This document shows positions 1 to 11,768 of a stretch of DNA of 64,000 nt, in pieces; the stretch's first letter is position 1; each line of letters opens with the position of its first letter. A model generated the notes under the pieces. That model made no database searches. It was not told the origin of the DNA and was given only the letters and a program-made list of their open reading frames with translations. The stretch is from Odontocerum albicorne (taxonomy: Eukaryota; Arthropoda; Insecta; Trichoptera; Odontoceridae). The stretch spans positions 38,320,663 to 38,384,662 of the forward strand of contig OX463848.1 in assembly GCA_949825065.1 (NCBI GenBank), written 5' to 3'. The translations under genes and the position numbers were made by a program.

Positions 1-28
1 AAAAGGACATGGACTGCTCTTTGGGATA

Positions 29-638
29 TTAACCCTTCCCTTACGGTGATAAAAATAATACGCGCGTTACGGTGTTGGGTAGTGAGTACGCAATAAAAAA
101 TTAGCGATTTTAAATCGGAAAAATAAGAAAATTCATAGATAATCCCCTTAATTAATTATAATTGAAGTTGAAAATTATAATAATTGAGATTTATTTGCTG
201 AAAACATTAAAAAATCATCTGAAAACATTAAAAAACGCTCACGGAACGGGCGTACGTCTAACCTATTTGCAAGCCTAGAGGAAACTAGTGGCGCGGAACG
301 TCAGTCGCATACCCCGGCGCAAACGCCTTTGCTTGCGACGTTGAGAAAATTCAGCTCCTCGCAATTCAGTCTAGTATGCAATACCAATACTATTCACCTA
401 TCGTCAAGACGAGGCACTCGCCGCGTTTAAATGCGAATTTGTTTTCGATCTTTACAAAACACCTCGATGTAGTCGATAAATTCTGATTATTATTAATATT
501 ATTTTTTAAATCAATGCGTAAATATATTATGGAGGAATACCTAAAATCTTAACCTTGTATTTATTATATTTATAGAGATATTGATGGTTATTAGAAGCAA
601 CGTGTAGAAGATACCCAACACAGGGTAGGAAAGGTTAA
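29..638. mobile_element. TTAA-flanked MITE, copy 1
   Basis: A ~602-bp non-coding element bounded by TTAA on both sides, starting CCCTTCCCTTACGG and ending GGGTAGGAAAGG, so its ends form short imperfect inverted repeats (CC[C/T]TTCC). A close copy lies at 9804-10431, and the start of a diverged third copy lies at 13208. TTAA duplication with C-rich ends is the habit of piggyBac-type transposons, so this is probably a non-autonomous relative. No transposase reading frame is visible. The family assignment is inference; the repeat itself and the TTAA flanks are seen directly. Confidence 0.75.
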
Positions 639-959
639 CAACGTGTAAAATAATTATTTATGAAAAAATACATTACCATTTCTTGTCTTTTTCACTTAAT
701 AAATATTCTGACACCTGTAATTTTGAACCCGATTTATTTATTTGGTTTTCCAAGTTTTTGCATAAAACAGATTATCTTGTTCGAATAAAAGAACAAATAT
801 ATATAGTGGTATCAACAAGCACAAAAAATATAACAATTCAAAAAAATTAAGATATTTGTTACAAACTATTATATGTATTTAAATACTGACAGGAAGACGA
901 ATAAATTCTGTAGAAAAGTATTCATTGAGAAAAATACAGATGACATGATGTGAGAATGT

Positions 960-1330
960 ATGACATAATACGAAATTAATTGATAAGGAATGAATGTAAA
1001 CTTAAGGCTGATGTGTTAAGCAAAATGAACAAAAACGCGATGAGATTGTTTGGGCATGTGAACCGAATGAATGAAGAAAGACTAACAAAATTTATATATA
1101 ATGCAAATGTGAGTGAGAGGCGTGTGAGAGAAATACCAAATAAAGTATGGTTGGATCAAAACAATAATATTCTGAAAGAAGGAAATGTAGCAAGTCAAAG
1201 AAAAAAAATGTAGAAGGTGGATGGGTGTGGAAGAGGAGAAGGATGTATCTAAATAGGAAAGTGTGCCGCTTTTTCCTCCCTGCCAACCCCATCAAGGAAA
1301 TGGAGTGATGATGTAAATGTGTAGAAAAAT
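960..1330 (+). pseudogene. LINE 3'-end fragment (family B)
   Basis: A decayed C-terminal end of a non-LTR retrotransposon ORF2. The frame at 980-1213 reads NECKLKADVLSKMNKN..RLFGHVNRMNEERLTKFIY..VWLDQ, the widespread 'L[RK]WFGHV.RM....R...GRP...W.DQ' tail found after LINE reverse transcriptases. It continues out of frame into a region like 'RRCM[DN]V.E..EV' and ends with a GTGATGATGTAAATGTGT-type 3' tail. Other family-B scraps lie at 3175, 24240, 33020, 41220, 43570, 51000, 52670, 54330, 57400 and 61450. All are 5'-truncated, as expected for abortive LINE insertion. The clade is not certain; RTE-like is my best guess. Confidence 0.7.
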
Positions 1331-1607
1331 ATATAATAAAAATGTATTGGGTGTTAACATAAGCTGTGTCCGTTTTTTCCAAATATAAAAATGAGCACCA
1401 AAAGTATAACAAAATGGTAAATGTTATACGTCATTCGAAAGAAAATTTTCTGCTCAGCCAATTCTACGGTGGTTTGAAGGGGATTTTCGTGTATACTATA
1501 GTTTAAGTGGTCTTCATCAAAGTTCACTGGTCGCTTTGCTTTTACGTTACATATATTATTTTATTTGATTACAAGCCTTCAAAGTGTAATGTCAAGTAGA
1601 TGAAAGT

Positions 1608-1949
1608 GAGCATTTTCGATACCTTCTTCTGTTCGCGTTCAATCGAGGGAATAAAGCTGCTCGCGATATTTGCGAAGTATACGGTGGAGATGCTATGAAT
1701 GAAAGGACAGTTCGTCGATGGTTTTTGCGTTTCAAAGACGAAAATTTCGATCTGAAAGACATGGAGCGTTCCGTACGACCAGTGGACTTCGATGAGAACC
1801 GCTTAAACCATATTATTCATGAAGATCCTCTTCAAGCCACCGTGGAATTGGCTGAGCAGATGAATTGTAGTCACATGAACCGCAACACCTGGGCTGGAAG
1901 ACAGAATTCTAGCCAACTAGGTCACGAATATCACCAAGGATATATATAG
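1608..1949 (+). pseudogene. mariner transposase fragment, N-terminal HTH part
   Basis: The frame opening at 1608 reads EHFRYLLLFAFNRGNKAARD then ICEVYGGDAMNERTVRRWF, followed by RFKDENFDLKD..RSVRPVDFDE and LAEQMNCSH. This is the paired helix-turn-helix DNA-binding region of Tc1/mariner transposases. Near 1920 the similarity is lost, and the DDE catalytic domain is absent. Terminal inverted repeats were not found, so this is a truncated relic. It is not the same insertion as the mariner-type elements at 4486, 60410 or 62515. Confidence 0.75.
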
Positions 1950-1959
1950 TGAATTAAAT

Positions 1960-2990
1960 AATGCTTTGTTTATACTCAAACTGTCACTTGGAATATTTTT
2001 CTACGATATGAACGTATGACATATTCACTTATGCTAAAAAAAGCTCAGAAAATACTTCTTCGATATGATAGAGTATGGATATTATTATCCTTGGCTCTAT
2101 CCAAATGCCTTCTTACTGGGGATGCTTAACGAGAGGTCATCAGAGAATGCGAGATCTCTAATACTGGGAGACCACTTTTTATGTTTGGGAAGGGTAATCT
2201 TGTAAACCATCCGTCCTGAATCGTCGTGAATTATACACATATGTTCTTATTAATTATCTGAGGCAATCGAATATCATGTAAATAATTTCATTGTTATTTA
2301 AAACATGTTTTCATTTGTTTAACCATCAAAAAACATGTTTAAACATGTATTGTTATGTATTTCATCAAATAACAAAAAAGAAAAACCCTGCAGTACTTGC
2401 AAGGTATGTGCTAAGTACAAGAAGAGAATTGAGACCCGGTACATGTGCTGGTGGGACGAAACTCTCGATATTATAAAATGTTGGCAGAATTATCATATCA
2501 ACTAAATTATAAAATAAATTTAAACAGATATACCAAAAAATTTCTTAAAATTTACTTAGATAAATTAATTTTAGTAAACCCGTCACAAATAGCAGACTCC
2601 CTCAAAAACAAGCTGGGCACTGGGAAAGATTGTCATGGTTATGATCTGGTCTTTAAGTGTTAAAAAAATCTGATAAAAAGAAATATAAATGCAACAAAAG
2701 TTATAAATTTACAAATTTGCTTAAAATCAAGCTAAAGATCATCAGCCAATCTCAATTAATAATTAAGAAATATTATAAATATATGTATAACTTTCAAAAA
2801 TTTACATATTACGTGATGAATGCCATCAAAATATAGGAAATCTTTTAAAAGCACATTGCAAACCTTTTCATAATTTATAGCACAGATAAGGAAAATTATT
2901 TTAAGAACTGAAGGTGATCATCTTACATGCCAAAAAAAACGATAAAATTCCAAGGTGTAACAACATTGATATTTACTAGGAAAAAAATCA
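1960..2990. other. unannotated AT-rich stretch
   Basis: I see no coding region, inverted repeat or recognisable transposon here. Short open frames at 2291-2663 have low-complexity Asn/Lys/Tyr content and no motif, so I treat them as chance. Confidence 0.5.
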
Positions 2991-3005
2991 GTTTTACATT
3001 TTTTA

Positions 3006-3058
3006 TCGACATAATTGTATGCATGTCGACATAATTTGATGCATGTCGACATAATTGT
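3006..3058. repeat. 22-bp tandem repeat with GTCGAC
   Basis: Three near-copies of a unit containing GCATGTCGACATAAT. Each unit contains the 6-bp palindrome GTCGAC. Small local duplication; function unknown. Confidence 0.7.
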
Positions 3059-3174
3059 CATTTTGTTTGATCACAGTTTTCAACATAGTTGTCTTGAAAA
3101 CTGAATTAACGAACAGATGGAAGATAAAAATTGGTCGTTTTTTTAGTACAAACATAAGTGGAAGCTTTCGTAGC

Positions 3175-3315
3175 AAAAAAAGTGATTTATTGGACGTAGT
3201 GAGTTAAATTTTGAAAGAAGAAAAGGTAAAGAGTAATTGCGAAAGAAGGGCCTTAAAAAGAATATGTATGGATGTAGAGGAGGTGAACGAAGTAATGTCG
3301 TGATAGGAAAATAAA
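3175..3315 (+). pseudogene. LINE 3'-end fragment (family B)
   Basis: Short scrap carrying the AGAATATGTATGGATGTAGAGG motif region (coding for a 'R.CMDVEE' tail) seen in the other family-B copies, followed by GTGATAGGAAAATAAAG. Much decayed. Confidence 0.5.
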
Positions 3316-3552
3316 GTATTTTGTTCATTCTGACTGCCCCTGCATGAAAATTTATTCATTCGTATCCTTCAGACGTGTTGAAGAGCTTCGCCGGGAGGCA
3401 ACATTGTGTTGAGCTCTATTAATCATGCCCTTGGGTTAATAATCATTAGAGTGGGCGTTTAACTCGTAGTTCATCATCATTTTTTTTGGAAATATTATCA
3501 TAAGTGGAGTTGTATTGTTAACAAATAAAATCTTAAACCTTTTATATTTAAT

Positions 3553-3960
3553 TTAATTTTTTGGGATTACATCACCCAAAAGCCATCGAGTGTAAGACAG
3601 GCGTCTTTCCAAATTAGCCACGGAGGTTGTCAGGCAAATTGTGCGATGGTACGTCTTCTTCTTCTTCCTCTTGGTCTGGGTTGTATGACATGTTTGTGAC
3701 AATGGGCTGTCCTTGGATGACGACGTCCAGCTGTCCTTCCACCTTTTCGGCGGCCTTCCTGGTAAACTCCTGCTGCTAGGGTTTTCAGTCTTAGCAATTT
3801 TCGCAAGTCTCGTGTCCTCCATGCGGTCTCCAGAAGCGCCTTCTGCTTCTTCTCCAACTCACTATGTTTTCAACACCACAGACAGAACTTATCGTCTCAT
3901 TTCTGATCCGATCTCTAAGAGTTCTGCCTGCGATGGGGTGTAGGATTCTCATTTCCACCA
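3553..3960 (-). pseudogene. LINE C-terminal fragment (family C)
   Basis: The minus-strand frame contains MEDTRLAKIAKTENPSSRS and GRPPKRWKDSW, and upstream on the same strand a region like 'RTLRDRI.NE...VC.VENI' in other frames. The same family is seen at 49680-50047 on the minus strand (GKTLRDRVRNTQIRKMCEVE). This is the tail of a LINE ORF2 after the RT domain. Frameshifts and stops make it a pseudogene. Confidence 0.7.
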
Positions 3961-4249
3961 CTCTGAGAAGGTTTTTTTGTCATACTTGTGATGGTACGTG
4001 ATTTGTGTGAATAAATGGTCAAAATGTATTGTAAATAAACCCTGCAATAAAAAAAACCATTGTATGTGTTCAATAAGCTTTTAAACGTTAAAAAACATCA
4101 AAGTAAGAATGGGATAGCAACGACGCAGACATACAGTTTCTATCATAGAACTTATTAAGGTATATCATATTTATTATTATTTTTGTGTGAGCATATACGA
4201 GTATACGTGATTCATTTTGTACAGCATATAACACATTTATATTGATCTT

Positions 4250-4485
4250 AATGTTATGATAAAGAGATTCACCATCCACAGGTGTTATGACAAAAAGATT
4301 CAACATCTCATCAACCACTAGTGTTAGGATAAGGAGATTCGTCATCCCACCATCCACCAGTGTTATTACAGGAAGATTCGCCATCTCACCATCTACTAGT
4401 GTTACGATAAGGAAATTCGCCATCCCATCATTCACCAATATTATGAAAAGGATATTTGCCATTCCACCATCCATTGGTGTAATTA
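4250..4485. repeat. 45-bp minisatellite, left half
   Basis: About five diverged units of the type 'agtgttatgataaggagattcgccatcccaccatccaccagt' (variable). The array is interrupted by the mariner element at 4486-5415 and continues beyond it at 5416-5625. Because the unit is close to a multiple of three, long open frames occur by chance in both strands (4088-4474 minus, 4287-4583 plus); I do not call them genes. Confidence 0.8.
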
Positions 4486-5415
4486 CGAGGCATATCCAGA
4501 AAGTAAGTGTACTGAATTTTTGTAGGTTACAATTTTTTTTATTTAAACAAAAAAATTACGTGGTTACCGTAGTACATATGTAAGCTATTTTTCGACATAG
4601 TCGCCATTCCTCTCAATGCAGGTGGTGAAGCGGGGTATCAACTTTTTGATGCCTTCCTCGAAGTAGTTTCCCACCAACCCCTCCGTCCACTTCTCCACCT
4701 CCTCCTTTACCTCCTCGTCGGTTGAAAACCTTTTTTCACCCATGTGCAGCTTCAGGGAGGTAAAGAGATAGTAATCTGAAGGTGCTAAGTCAGGGGAATG
4801 CGCGGGATGGTTCAGGACATCCCATTTAAACGAGGCGAGCAGTTACGTCTGGCATTGTCGTGCAACAGGCAGACTCTTTTGTCAGCATGCCTCTCCTCTT
4901 GTTCTGAATCACCCTCCGCAATTTTTTAGGGTCTCACAGTATCTTGCAGAGTTGATGGTCTCCCCTTGAGGCATATATTCAATTAAAATTATGCCTTGAC
5001 AGTCCCAAAACACGGATGCCATGATTTTCTTGGCTGAAATTGTGGTTTTGAACTTTTTGGCGGAGGGTGAAGAGGTGTGACGCCACTGTTGAGACTGTCT
5101 TTTGGTTTCAGGCGTGTAGTGTGCAACCCAAGTTTCATCTCCAGTAACGATGGAGCGGAGAAATTCATCTCCATAGAGTTTGCAGCGCCTCAAAAACTCT
5201 TGCCCGGCCTCCACTCGATTCAACTTGGCGGGAGATGGGGTTGACATTTTTCACGAAACGTGCTGTCGCGTCGACACTTCTCAACGTACTGACCCCGAAC
5301 CGGTCTCGTTGCGGAGGGGAAGGGTCAGGCTACACGGAAATATAGCCAACATGTCGAAAATAAAATCCATCCGGTCGTGAGAGCCTCAGTACATTTATTT
5401 TCTGGATACGCCTCG
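4486..5415 (-). mobile_element. mariner element, internally deleted
   Basis: A 930-bp element with ~30-bp terminal inverted repeats (CGAGGCATATCCAGAAAGTA at the left; complement of TTTTCTGGATACGCCTCG at the right) and a TA duplication on each side (4484-4485, 5416-5417). The minus strand encodes transposase pieces: TGDETWVAHYTPETKRQSQQ carries the first catalytic Asp, and ASVFWDCQGI..IEYMPQG the second. The third region (CLLHDNAR-like) lies beyond a stop and frameshift at about 4860-4915. Most of the N-terminal HTH region is missing, so it is shorter than the usual ~1.3 kb. The transposase is dead. Confidence 0.9.
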
Positions 5416-5625
5416 TACAACGAAATTCGCCATCCAATCATTCATCAATTTTATGACAATATATTCGCCTTTCCACCATCCACTGATTGATATGACAAGG
5501 AGATTCACCATCCCACCCTCAGATTATTGATAAGAAGATTCGTCATCCCACTATCCGCCAGTGTTATAATGAGGAGATGAACCATTCAACTATTTATCGG
5601 TTCCATGATAAGAAAATTCGTAGTC
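5416..5625. repeat. 45-bp minisatellite, right half
   Basis: Continuation of the 4250-4485 array after the mariner insertion: diverged units with 'attcgccatccaatcattcat', 'agattcaccatcccaccctc' and 'agattcgtcatcccactatc' cores. Confidence 0.75.
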
Positions 5626-5984
5626 TTGACTTATACGTATTTAAGATCAGGATGACGATGAAGAGAGAATATTTTTTTCGCTCCCCCTTGTCGAACTTTC
5701 GAATTAATAACCCTTAGAATGGGCACATTTCTTGTTGGTCGTTGTCATTAGTATTATTAATACTCCTGTATGTTCAGAGCTAATATTGACCTCGTAAAAT
5801 ATAAACTCTCGATATAAACTCCTTTGTTTTGGATACTTGATTTGCAGTCACCTCTTTTTTTATAAGTTTGGCGGCGCTATGCAATTAATCTATTATTTAC
5901 TAGATATTTTTTAATGCCCATATAACATATAAATTTCCTCCAATCGACTTGACAACATAACATATATTGTTTTTTTACAATATA
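5626..5984. other. unannotated stretch
   Basis: AT-rich sequence without a recognisable gene or repeat. Confidence 0.5.
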
Positions 5985-6062
5985 ACACCACCTTCGTACC
6001 TTAGTTGGTAAGATTCCTTTGTCTTCCAACGCGGAAATCACGGATTGAATTCCTGTTAGAGG
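5985..6062 (+). repeat. tRNA-derived SINE fragment
   Basis: tRNA-like core with a D-arm-type box A (TTAGTTGGTAAGA) and a decayed box B (ACGGATTGAATTCC). It lacks a proper acceptor stem and is followed by non-tRNA sequence, so it is a SINE relic and not a tRNA gene. Confidence 0.6.
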
Positions 6063-6645
6063 AACTTTTTTTTAATTATTTCAGTTAGGTTTTCACTAAA
6101 CTCCTCTTTAACGTCTTTCTTGTTGATAAGCATATAATATCACATGTCAATTAACCCGCCAGATTATACTGCATGTAACAAAATTGTATCACAATATTTA
6201 AAGGATGTAGTTCTGAAAAAAAGAAGCAATTTTTGTGTCACATTGCATGCTTTTGTACTTAAGCGTGAGGTAAATTACGACTGAAAGTCCAGAGGCGGAA
6301 AAAAACTTTAAGTTTAGTATAATAATCCATATAAACTTATATTTTGGATGCCAAGATGTTGCAGTACTTCAAAAGTGTTTACTAAGGGTCGTCTGCCAGG
6401 TTTTTATGCACTTCTGAGACAACCCTTACAGATAATACATGATCGTATAATTAGGACTGAATACTCATTAATTAGTTATTACATTAAACAATTTATACTA
6501 CGCTATTGGAGAATGCGATTAGAAAAAAAAAAGAAATTATTATTGTCACAAATTCGAATAATCTGAATAGAATAGTTATTTGTTTCTTTTTCAATTTTTA
6601 TTTTATTTAATAAATAATCCCTTTTTAAACTTTAATACCTCGGAA
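6063..6645. other. unannotated stretch
   Basis: No supported gene. The open frame 6348-6566 has no motif and is compatible with chance. Confidence 0.4.
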
Positions 6646-6649
6646 GTAT

Positions 6650-7210
6650 CCTAGTGGAAGACCTCGACCCAGAAACTGAAGTCAAGTGCAGAATTGAAAC
6701 ATCTCGTGCGACTTTTAATAAAATGAGAAGCGTATTCTGCGATGATAATCTAAACTTGAAACTTCGACAACGGTTAGTCAAATGCTACGTTTGGTCAGTG
6801 TTATTATATGGAGGGTAATAATGGGCCCTCAAAGTTGGTAGTGTGAACCGACTGGAAGCATTCGAAATGTGGATACACCGGAGAATGCTACAGATACCCT
6901 GGACGGATATGATCAGCAACACAAAGAGACAAAGTTCTTCAAAGAGACAAAGTTGATAGAGAATTGCTGACTAATATTAAAATCCGAAAGGTGTCCTATT
7001 TAGGTCATGTACTTAGAGAAGCAAAGTACAAATTAGTGCATCTGATCATCCAAGACAAAATAGAGGGTCTAAGTTGGCAGGAGGCAAATCTCCTGGCTCC
7101 GCAATACACGTGATTGGACTGGTATAAGGACCGTTGGGGATCTTTTTCGGGCTGCCGGGGACAAAGATTTCTACTCGCAGGTGATATTCAACGTTGGGGG
7201 GACCCAAAAT
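6650..7210 (+). pseudogene. LINE C-terminal fragment (family D)
   Basis: Read across frames, this encodes the post-RT tail of a LINE: 'KCRIETSRATFNKMRSVF', 'LKLRQRLVKCYVWSVLLYGG', 'RLEAFEMWIHRRMLQIPWTD', 'ELLTNIKIRKVSYLGHVLR', and a last piece like 'RTVGDLFRAAGDKDFYSQV'. Several frameshifts and stops are present. A second, more decayed copy begins at about 8255. Confidence 0.75.
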
Positions 7211-7214
7211 GACA

Positions 7215-8250
7215 CTGAGAAGAAGAATAAGAAACTATTATTCATCTATTTTTTATGTACATGTATATACATATGTACCTAACTCCTTAATGCTTATGTA
7301 TTTTTTATATGACTTGTGTTTCATTTTAAACATTTGCAAACTTACTGGAATGAATTTTTATAATTGTCTATTTTATTATTATAAACTTATTTTTTATACA
7401 AACTTTTTTATTTTTGAGTGAAACATGGAAGTGTAGAAATGAATGAATGATAAAATAAAATCTGGTCGTTCCATGAACTACAATCAGTGTTGTTAAAAAA
7501 CGCGCTAAAATACGAATAGCATTGGTCAGTAGATTAAATAATACCTGCCTTTTGCTACTTTTTCAAAGCAACATTGCAGATTATCAAATAAAGTTACGGT
7601 TTAAAAAAGTGCTATTTGCAAGTCATTTATTATTTTTTTCTGATCTGATTACTGCCCTTAGCAAATCTTGTAACAGGTTCGTATAATTGTTGCAGAATAT
7701 TCAATATAATGATTAAACACGCATGCGGCCTGCATTTTGTTGCAATAATCACTGTATTTAAATTTAATTTACTGACTTTTATTATTTTTAAACGTGCATT
7801 TGATTATTGTATAATAACAAAGGTCGATAGAAAACATGTATTAGCAGGTTTTTTTTAGTTATGACAACAGTTTAAAAATATAACTTTCTATTTGACTTGG
7901 GTATTATCATCAATGCAGTTTAATATTAATATGGATTTGGGATATTGCTTTTGGATTTTCTTTTGTATAGGAAGCTTGTTATTTAATTTTCAGGTTGTGT
8001 AATAATTTTTGTATAACAATTGTATTTTATATAAATAGCAAAAGTCATTGTCAAAAAATTTGGAGGCAGTTTGGAAAATTATTTGTTATGAAACCTGTAT
8101 TAATAATAAACAAGTGAAACAAAATATGCCAGTGGTAATTTGGTTGACGTTCTTCCTAATTTATTTATTTTTTGACAAAATAAACGACACTAAAGTGTTC
8201 TTTGCACACAAAAACATTTATTTAATGCACATATATTAACATCTTTAAAA
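7215..8250. other. unannotated AT-rich stretch
   Basis: Mostly A/T-rich unique-looking DNA. Open frames at 7194-7421 and 8048-8239 are short, hydrophobic/Tyr-rich and unsupported. Confidence 0.5.
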
Positions 8251-8254
8251 CTAT

Positions 8255-8615
8255 CAAATCAGGATTGTTGAGCAATTCAATAGTTTTAAATATCTAGGAA
8301 ACTTAATTACTTGTGACAATGTCCCAGAGATAGAAGTGAGATGCTGAATTGAATTGACATGTATAGAATTTTGCAATGATAGCTTGAATCTTGAACTTCG
8401 GCAACTAATAATTTACATATATGGTATTTGCTATTTTTCTGTGTTAAAACATAGACCATAAGACCAGAATACAAAATAAACTGAACGCATTCGATATCTG
8501 AATTCATCAGAGGAAGCTCAGATTTTTTTTATTTTATCGTACCTCAAACACCGAGGTACTGCGTCAACAAGTTGTGGAACGAGAACTCTTCAATTCCATA
8601 AAATGCTGAAAGATT
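8255..8615 (+). pseudogene. LINE C-terminal fragment (family D), second copy
   Basis: Contains 'RIVEQFNSFKYLGNLITCDN' followed by decayed 'E.EVRC', 'NLNLELRQLI' and 'KLNAFDI.I.RRKL' pieces in shifting frames. It extends farther 5' in the ORF than the copy at 6650. Non-functional. Confidence 0.65.
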
Positions 8616-8964
8616 ACTTTTATTAGTAAATATACGAGTATATTTGGGTTATATAGTAAAAGGAGAAATTTACCACTTTCTTAAATTAATATTGATGGAC
8701 AAAAATGAGGGTTGACGTTGAGACGGTAGAAGGCATCTGTCTTAGTTACGTAACATTCGCGAATAGACAGTAATGAAAATAGTTGACTTCCTTTCTTTTG
8801 TTTTTTTTGTATGCCATTTTCCCTTTGCAATAGTTAAAAAACATCAAGTATTGAAAAAAAACAACTTATTTTGTTTCATCTTCAAAATGGCGCGAATAAC
8901 CACTCAAGTGAATTTGTTGAACAGTGCTGAGAAAAGAGTAAAACCATTTTCTTTCATAAATATA
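8616..8964. other. unannotated stretch
   Basis: Nothing recognised apart from one TACGAGTA octamer at 8633. Confidence 0.4.
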
Positions 8965-9400
8965 TAATGTACGGCACAGGTACAAAGACTAGAAATAGGT
9001 GGATATAGGTGAAGAGATTCCTCTTTAGCAGGTAGTAGATGGTCGCAAGTAAAAGGTAGTAGACTGGAGTGAACTGAGAATGTATTTTTTGACTTTTGGG
9101 GCTTCTTATGTGTGGCCAATCACCCATCGCAAGCGCCTGTTTACGCCTGTGCATGCCGTCATAACTTGCAAAATATCACAATTCACGCAAGTTTTCGCAT
9201 GCATGAGCCGGCCAACTTTTGATACTGTCTCACGATGGCCGCGCATAAGGAATACTTCAATGGTCGCGACACAGCACGGACCTCAACAAATATAAAAATT
9301 ATACATTCAAAACATCAAAATATAACAAGAATTTATACAAGTAAACTTAAAACAAGAAATCATATGTTTTTAGATGACGCATACGTCCGATACGTATCGT
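8965..9400. repeat. dispersed repeat X, copy 1
   Basis: Shares several blocks with 51460-51925: 'GAAGAGATTCCTCTTTAGCA', 'CTGAGAATGTATTTTT', 'TTCTTATGTG[TC]GGCCAATC', 'GCCGTCAT', 'GCGCATAAGGAAT', and a downstream 'ATATGTTTT..GTGACG'-like segment. Two copies diverged by substitutions and small gaps. No coding potential; it may be the end of an unidentified transposon. Confidence 0.7.
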
Positions 9401-9803
9401 ATAATATATATTTTTTTCAGCACATCTAAAATGACACTAGCAAGATTTTTTCATCCTTATAATATAAATCCTAGAATAAAGAAACTTCTCTCCGGAATAC
9501 GTAAGATGATCTCTCAAAATTAACATCTGAAAAGCATTCAATGTTGACAGGAAATCAATTGTACCACATAAAAAGGGCGATCGCATCTCTCGTTGTCCTT
9601 ACTGAGGTTCATTACAGTTCTCCTTGAACGTATTTTTACAAGAGTAACGGAGGTCAGCAAGATGCTTCGCAACCAAAATGAAATAGCAATAATAAAGGTC
9701 ATCCAGGGAGATCTTTTGTTGTGTTGAAATAAAGTCTACACTTTATTGTACTGCGAACGGGTAAATTTCAAGTTTTGTGTTTTTGTACAATATTTCATGT
9801 CCC
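9401..9803. other. unannotated stretch
   Basis: No gene or clear repeat seen. Confidence 0.4.
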
Positions 9804-10431
9804 TTAACCCTTCCCTTACGGTGATAAAAATAATACGCGTGTTACGGTGTTGGGTAGTGAGTACGCAATAAAAAATTAGCGATTTTAAATCGGAAAAATA
9901 AGAACATTCATAGATAATCCCCTTAATTAATTATAATTGAAGTTAAAAATTATAATAATTTAGATTTATTTGCTGACAACATTAAAAAACCATCTGGCAC
10001 CGCTCACGGAACGGGCGTACGTCCAACCTATTTGCAAGCTTAGAAGCTACTAGCGGCGCGGAATACAGTCGCATACACCGGCGCTTACGCATATGCTTGC
10101 GGCGTTGAGGCAATTCAGGTTCTCGCAATTCAGTCTAGTATGCAAGAGTGAGATGCGAATATAGTGTCGCGCTTCCCGCATACTATTCACCTATCGTCGA
10201 GATGAGGCACTCGCCGCGTTTAAATGCGAATTTGTTTTCGATCTTTACAAAACACCTCGATGTAGTCGATAAATTCTGATTATTATTAATATTATTTTTT
10301 AAATCAATGCGTAAATATATTATGGAGGAATACCTAAAATCTTAACCTTGTATTTATTATATTTATAGAGATATTGATGGTTATTAGAAGCAACGTGTAG
10401 AAGATACCCAACACAGGGAAGGAAAGGTTAA
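9804..10431. mobile_element. TTAA-flanked MITE, copy 2
   Basis: Close copy of the element at 29-638: it starts CCCTTCCCTTACGG after TTAA (9804-9807) and ends GGGAAGGAAAGG before TTAA (10428-10431). Compared with copy 1 it has a short extra segment near 10145 (containing GTGAGATGCGAATATAGTGT) and a few small gaps. The high identity implies that the family moved relatively recently. No transposase inside. Confidence 0.8.
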
Positions 10432-10734
10432 TGGGATGTTTCGATTGTACCTTTCAAATATGTATCTTATAGATGTTCCTTAGGAGAAAAGCAGAACTTT
10501 ATGTTTGATTTCTTCTTCATCTAATAAATTGATTGTTCCAAATCAAACCAAGAAGTTGGGTTATTTATTTGCTGTCGCTGGTTCTGTGGTGGAATAGTCT
10601 GTCCCTTTGTATTACTCGTAGATATATGAGTGACATGTGCATCAAAATTTTATGATGTTATATGAAATAAACACTTCATATTTTTTATTTTTTTTTAAAG
10701 AATAAATATGACCGAAGTCATAGGTATCCTTATA
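10432..10734. other. unannotated stretch
   Basis: Nothing recognised; one TACTCGTA octamer at 10613. Confidence 0.4.
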
Positions 10735-10875
10735 CCTTCGAACACTAGGCGGAAAAATGACTGTGTCGTTCGAGGGGAGTAGCACAGCGTGGGGTTCGAA
10801 CCGCTTTCCGCACGGAAGTTCAGTGCATTACCGCGCGGCTATGCACTTCATTCATAATACGCCACACTAAACAAT
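10735..10875 (-). repeat. SINE-like repeat Z, minus copy
   Basis: The minus strand carries 'GTGCATAGCCGCGCGGTAAT', 'GGTTCGAACCCCACGC' and a 'CTACTCCCCTCGAACGACAC' tail. It matches the plus-strand copy at 43195-43335 (GCATGACCACGCGGTAACGC, GGTTTGAATCCCACGC, CTACTCCCCTCGAATGACAC). The box-B-like GGTTCGA points to a tRNA-derived SINE. Confidence 0.7.
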
Positions 10876-11370
10876 TTGGTCTGGTTGTTCTTTTAATATT
10901 GTAAATATTAATGTTACTTATAATAAACCTTGAAGGTCATCTTCTGTTTCTACTACTATGGTAGCGTCATCTGCTTCTAGGGATACAAAAGTAATATATT
11001 GTACAAATATTAGTAAAGGCTATACCTGTATACAAATTTATTACTTAACTAATCTTATTTATATATTATAATTTATGAACTTACTTAATCTTATTTTCCT
11101 ACGTGTCATTTTATTTTTTATAATCTTAATACATGATTTCTTAGAAATAATTAACACCTACATACTACTTATAACTAGATAACAATTCTTACAACTAATT
11201 ATTTAGCAAGAACAAGTCCACTCGTTCAGGCTACTTGTATTTCATCACATTAACTCAGAACTTGGCCAGACCAGACAAAATAATTCAATAATCCTGTTCA
11301 TTATGAGATTAAATAGGAAAGGGTTAAAGGTGTTCCATTTTCTTATTCCGCTCATTGCTGGTATTTCTTG
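10876..11370. other. unannotated stretch
   Basis: AT-rich; nothing recognised. Confidence 0.4.
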
Positions 11371-11372
11371 GT

Positions 11373-11768
11373 GTATCTCACCATCTACTTTGATCTTCAT
11401 TTTGGATACCTCACCATCTATCTTGATCTTAATTTTTGATACCTCATCATCCACTTTGATCTTCAATTTGGATACTTCATCATCCACTTTGATCTTCAAT
11501 TTGGATACCTCCTCATCTACTTTGATCTTCATTTTGGGTACCTCCCCGTCTACTTTGATCTTCATTTTGGATACCTCCCCATCTACTTTGATCTTCATTT
11601 TGGATACCTCACCATCTACTTTGATCTTCATTTTGGATATCTCCCCATCTACTTTGATCTTCATTTTGGATACCTCACCATCTACTTTGATCTTCATTTT
11701 GGATACCTCCCCATCTACTTTGATCTTCATTTTGGATACCTCCCCAGCTGCTTTGATCTTCATTTGCA
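11373..11768. repeat. 33-bp minisatellite, about 12 units
   Basis: Head-to-tail copies of a unit like 'ctttgatcttcattttgg' + 'atacctccccatcta'. The 33-bp period is a multiple of three and the unit lacks stops, so both strands stay open: minus 11245-11769 (KMKIKVDGEVS repeats) and plus 11303-11806 (STLIFILDTSP repeats). I see no signal peptide, splice context or flanking conserved domain, and treat the frames as by-products. A coding role for the minus frame cannot be excluded. Confidence 0.85.

Noticed and set aside
4088..4583. 128-aa and 98-aa repetitive frames
   Set aside because: Produced by the 45-bp minisatellite.
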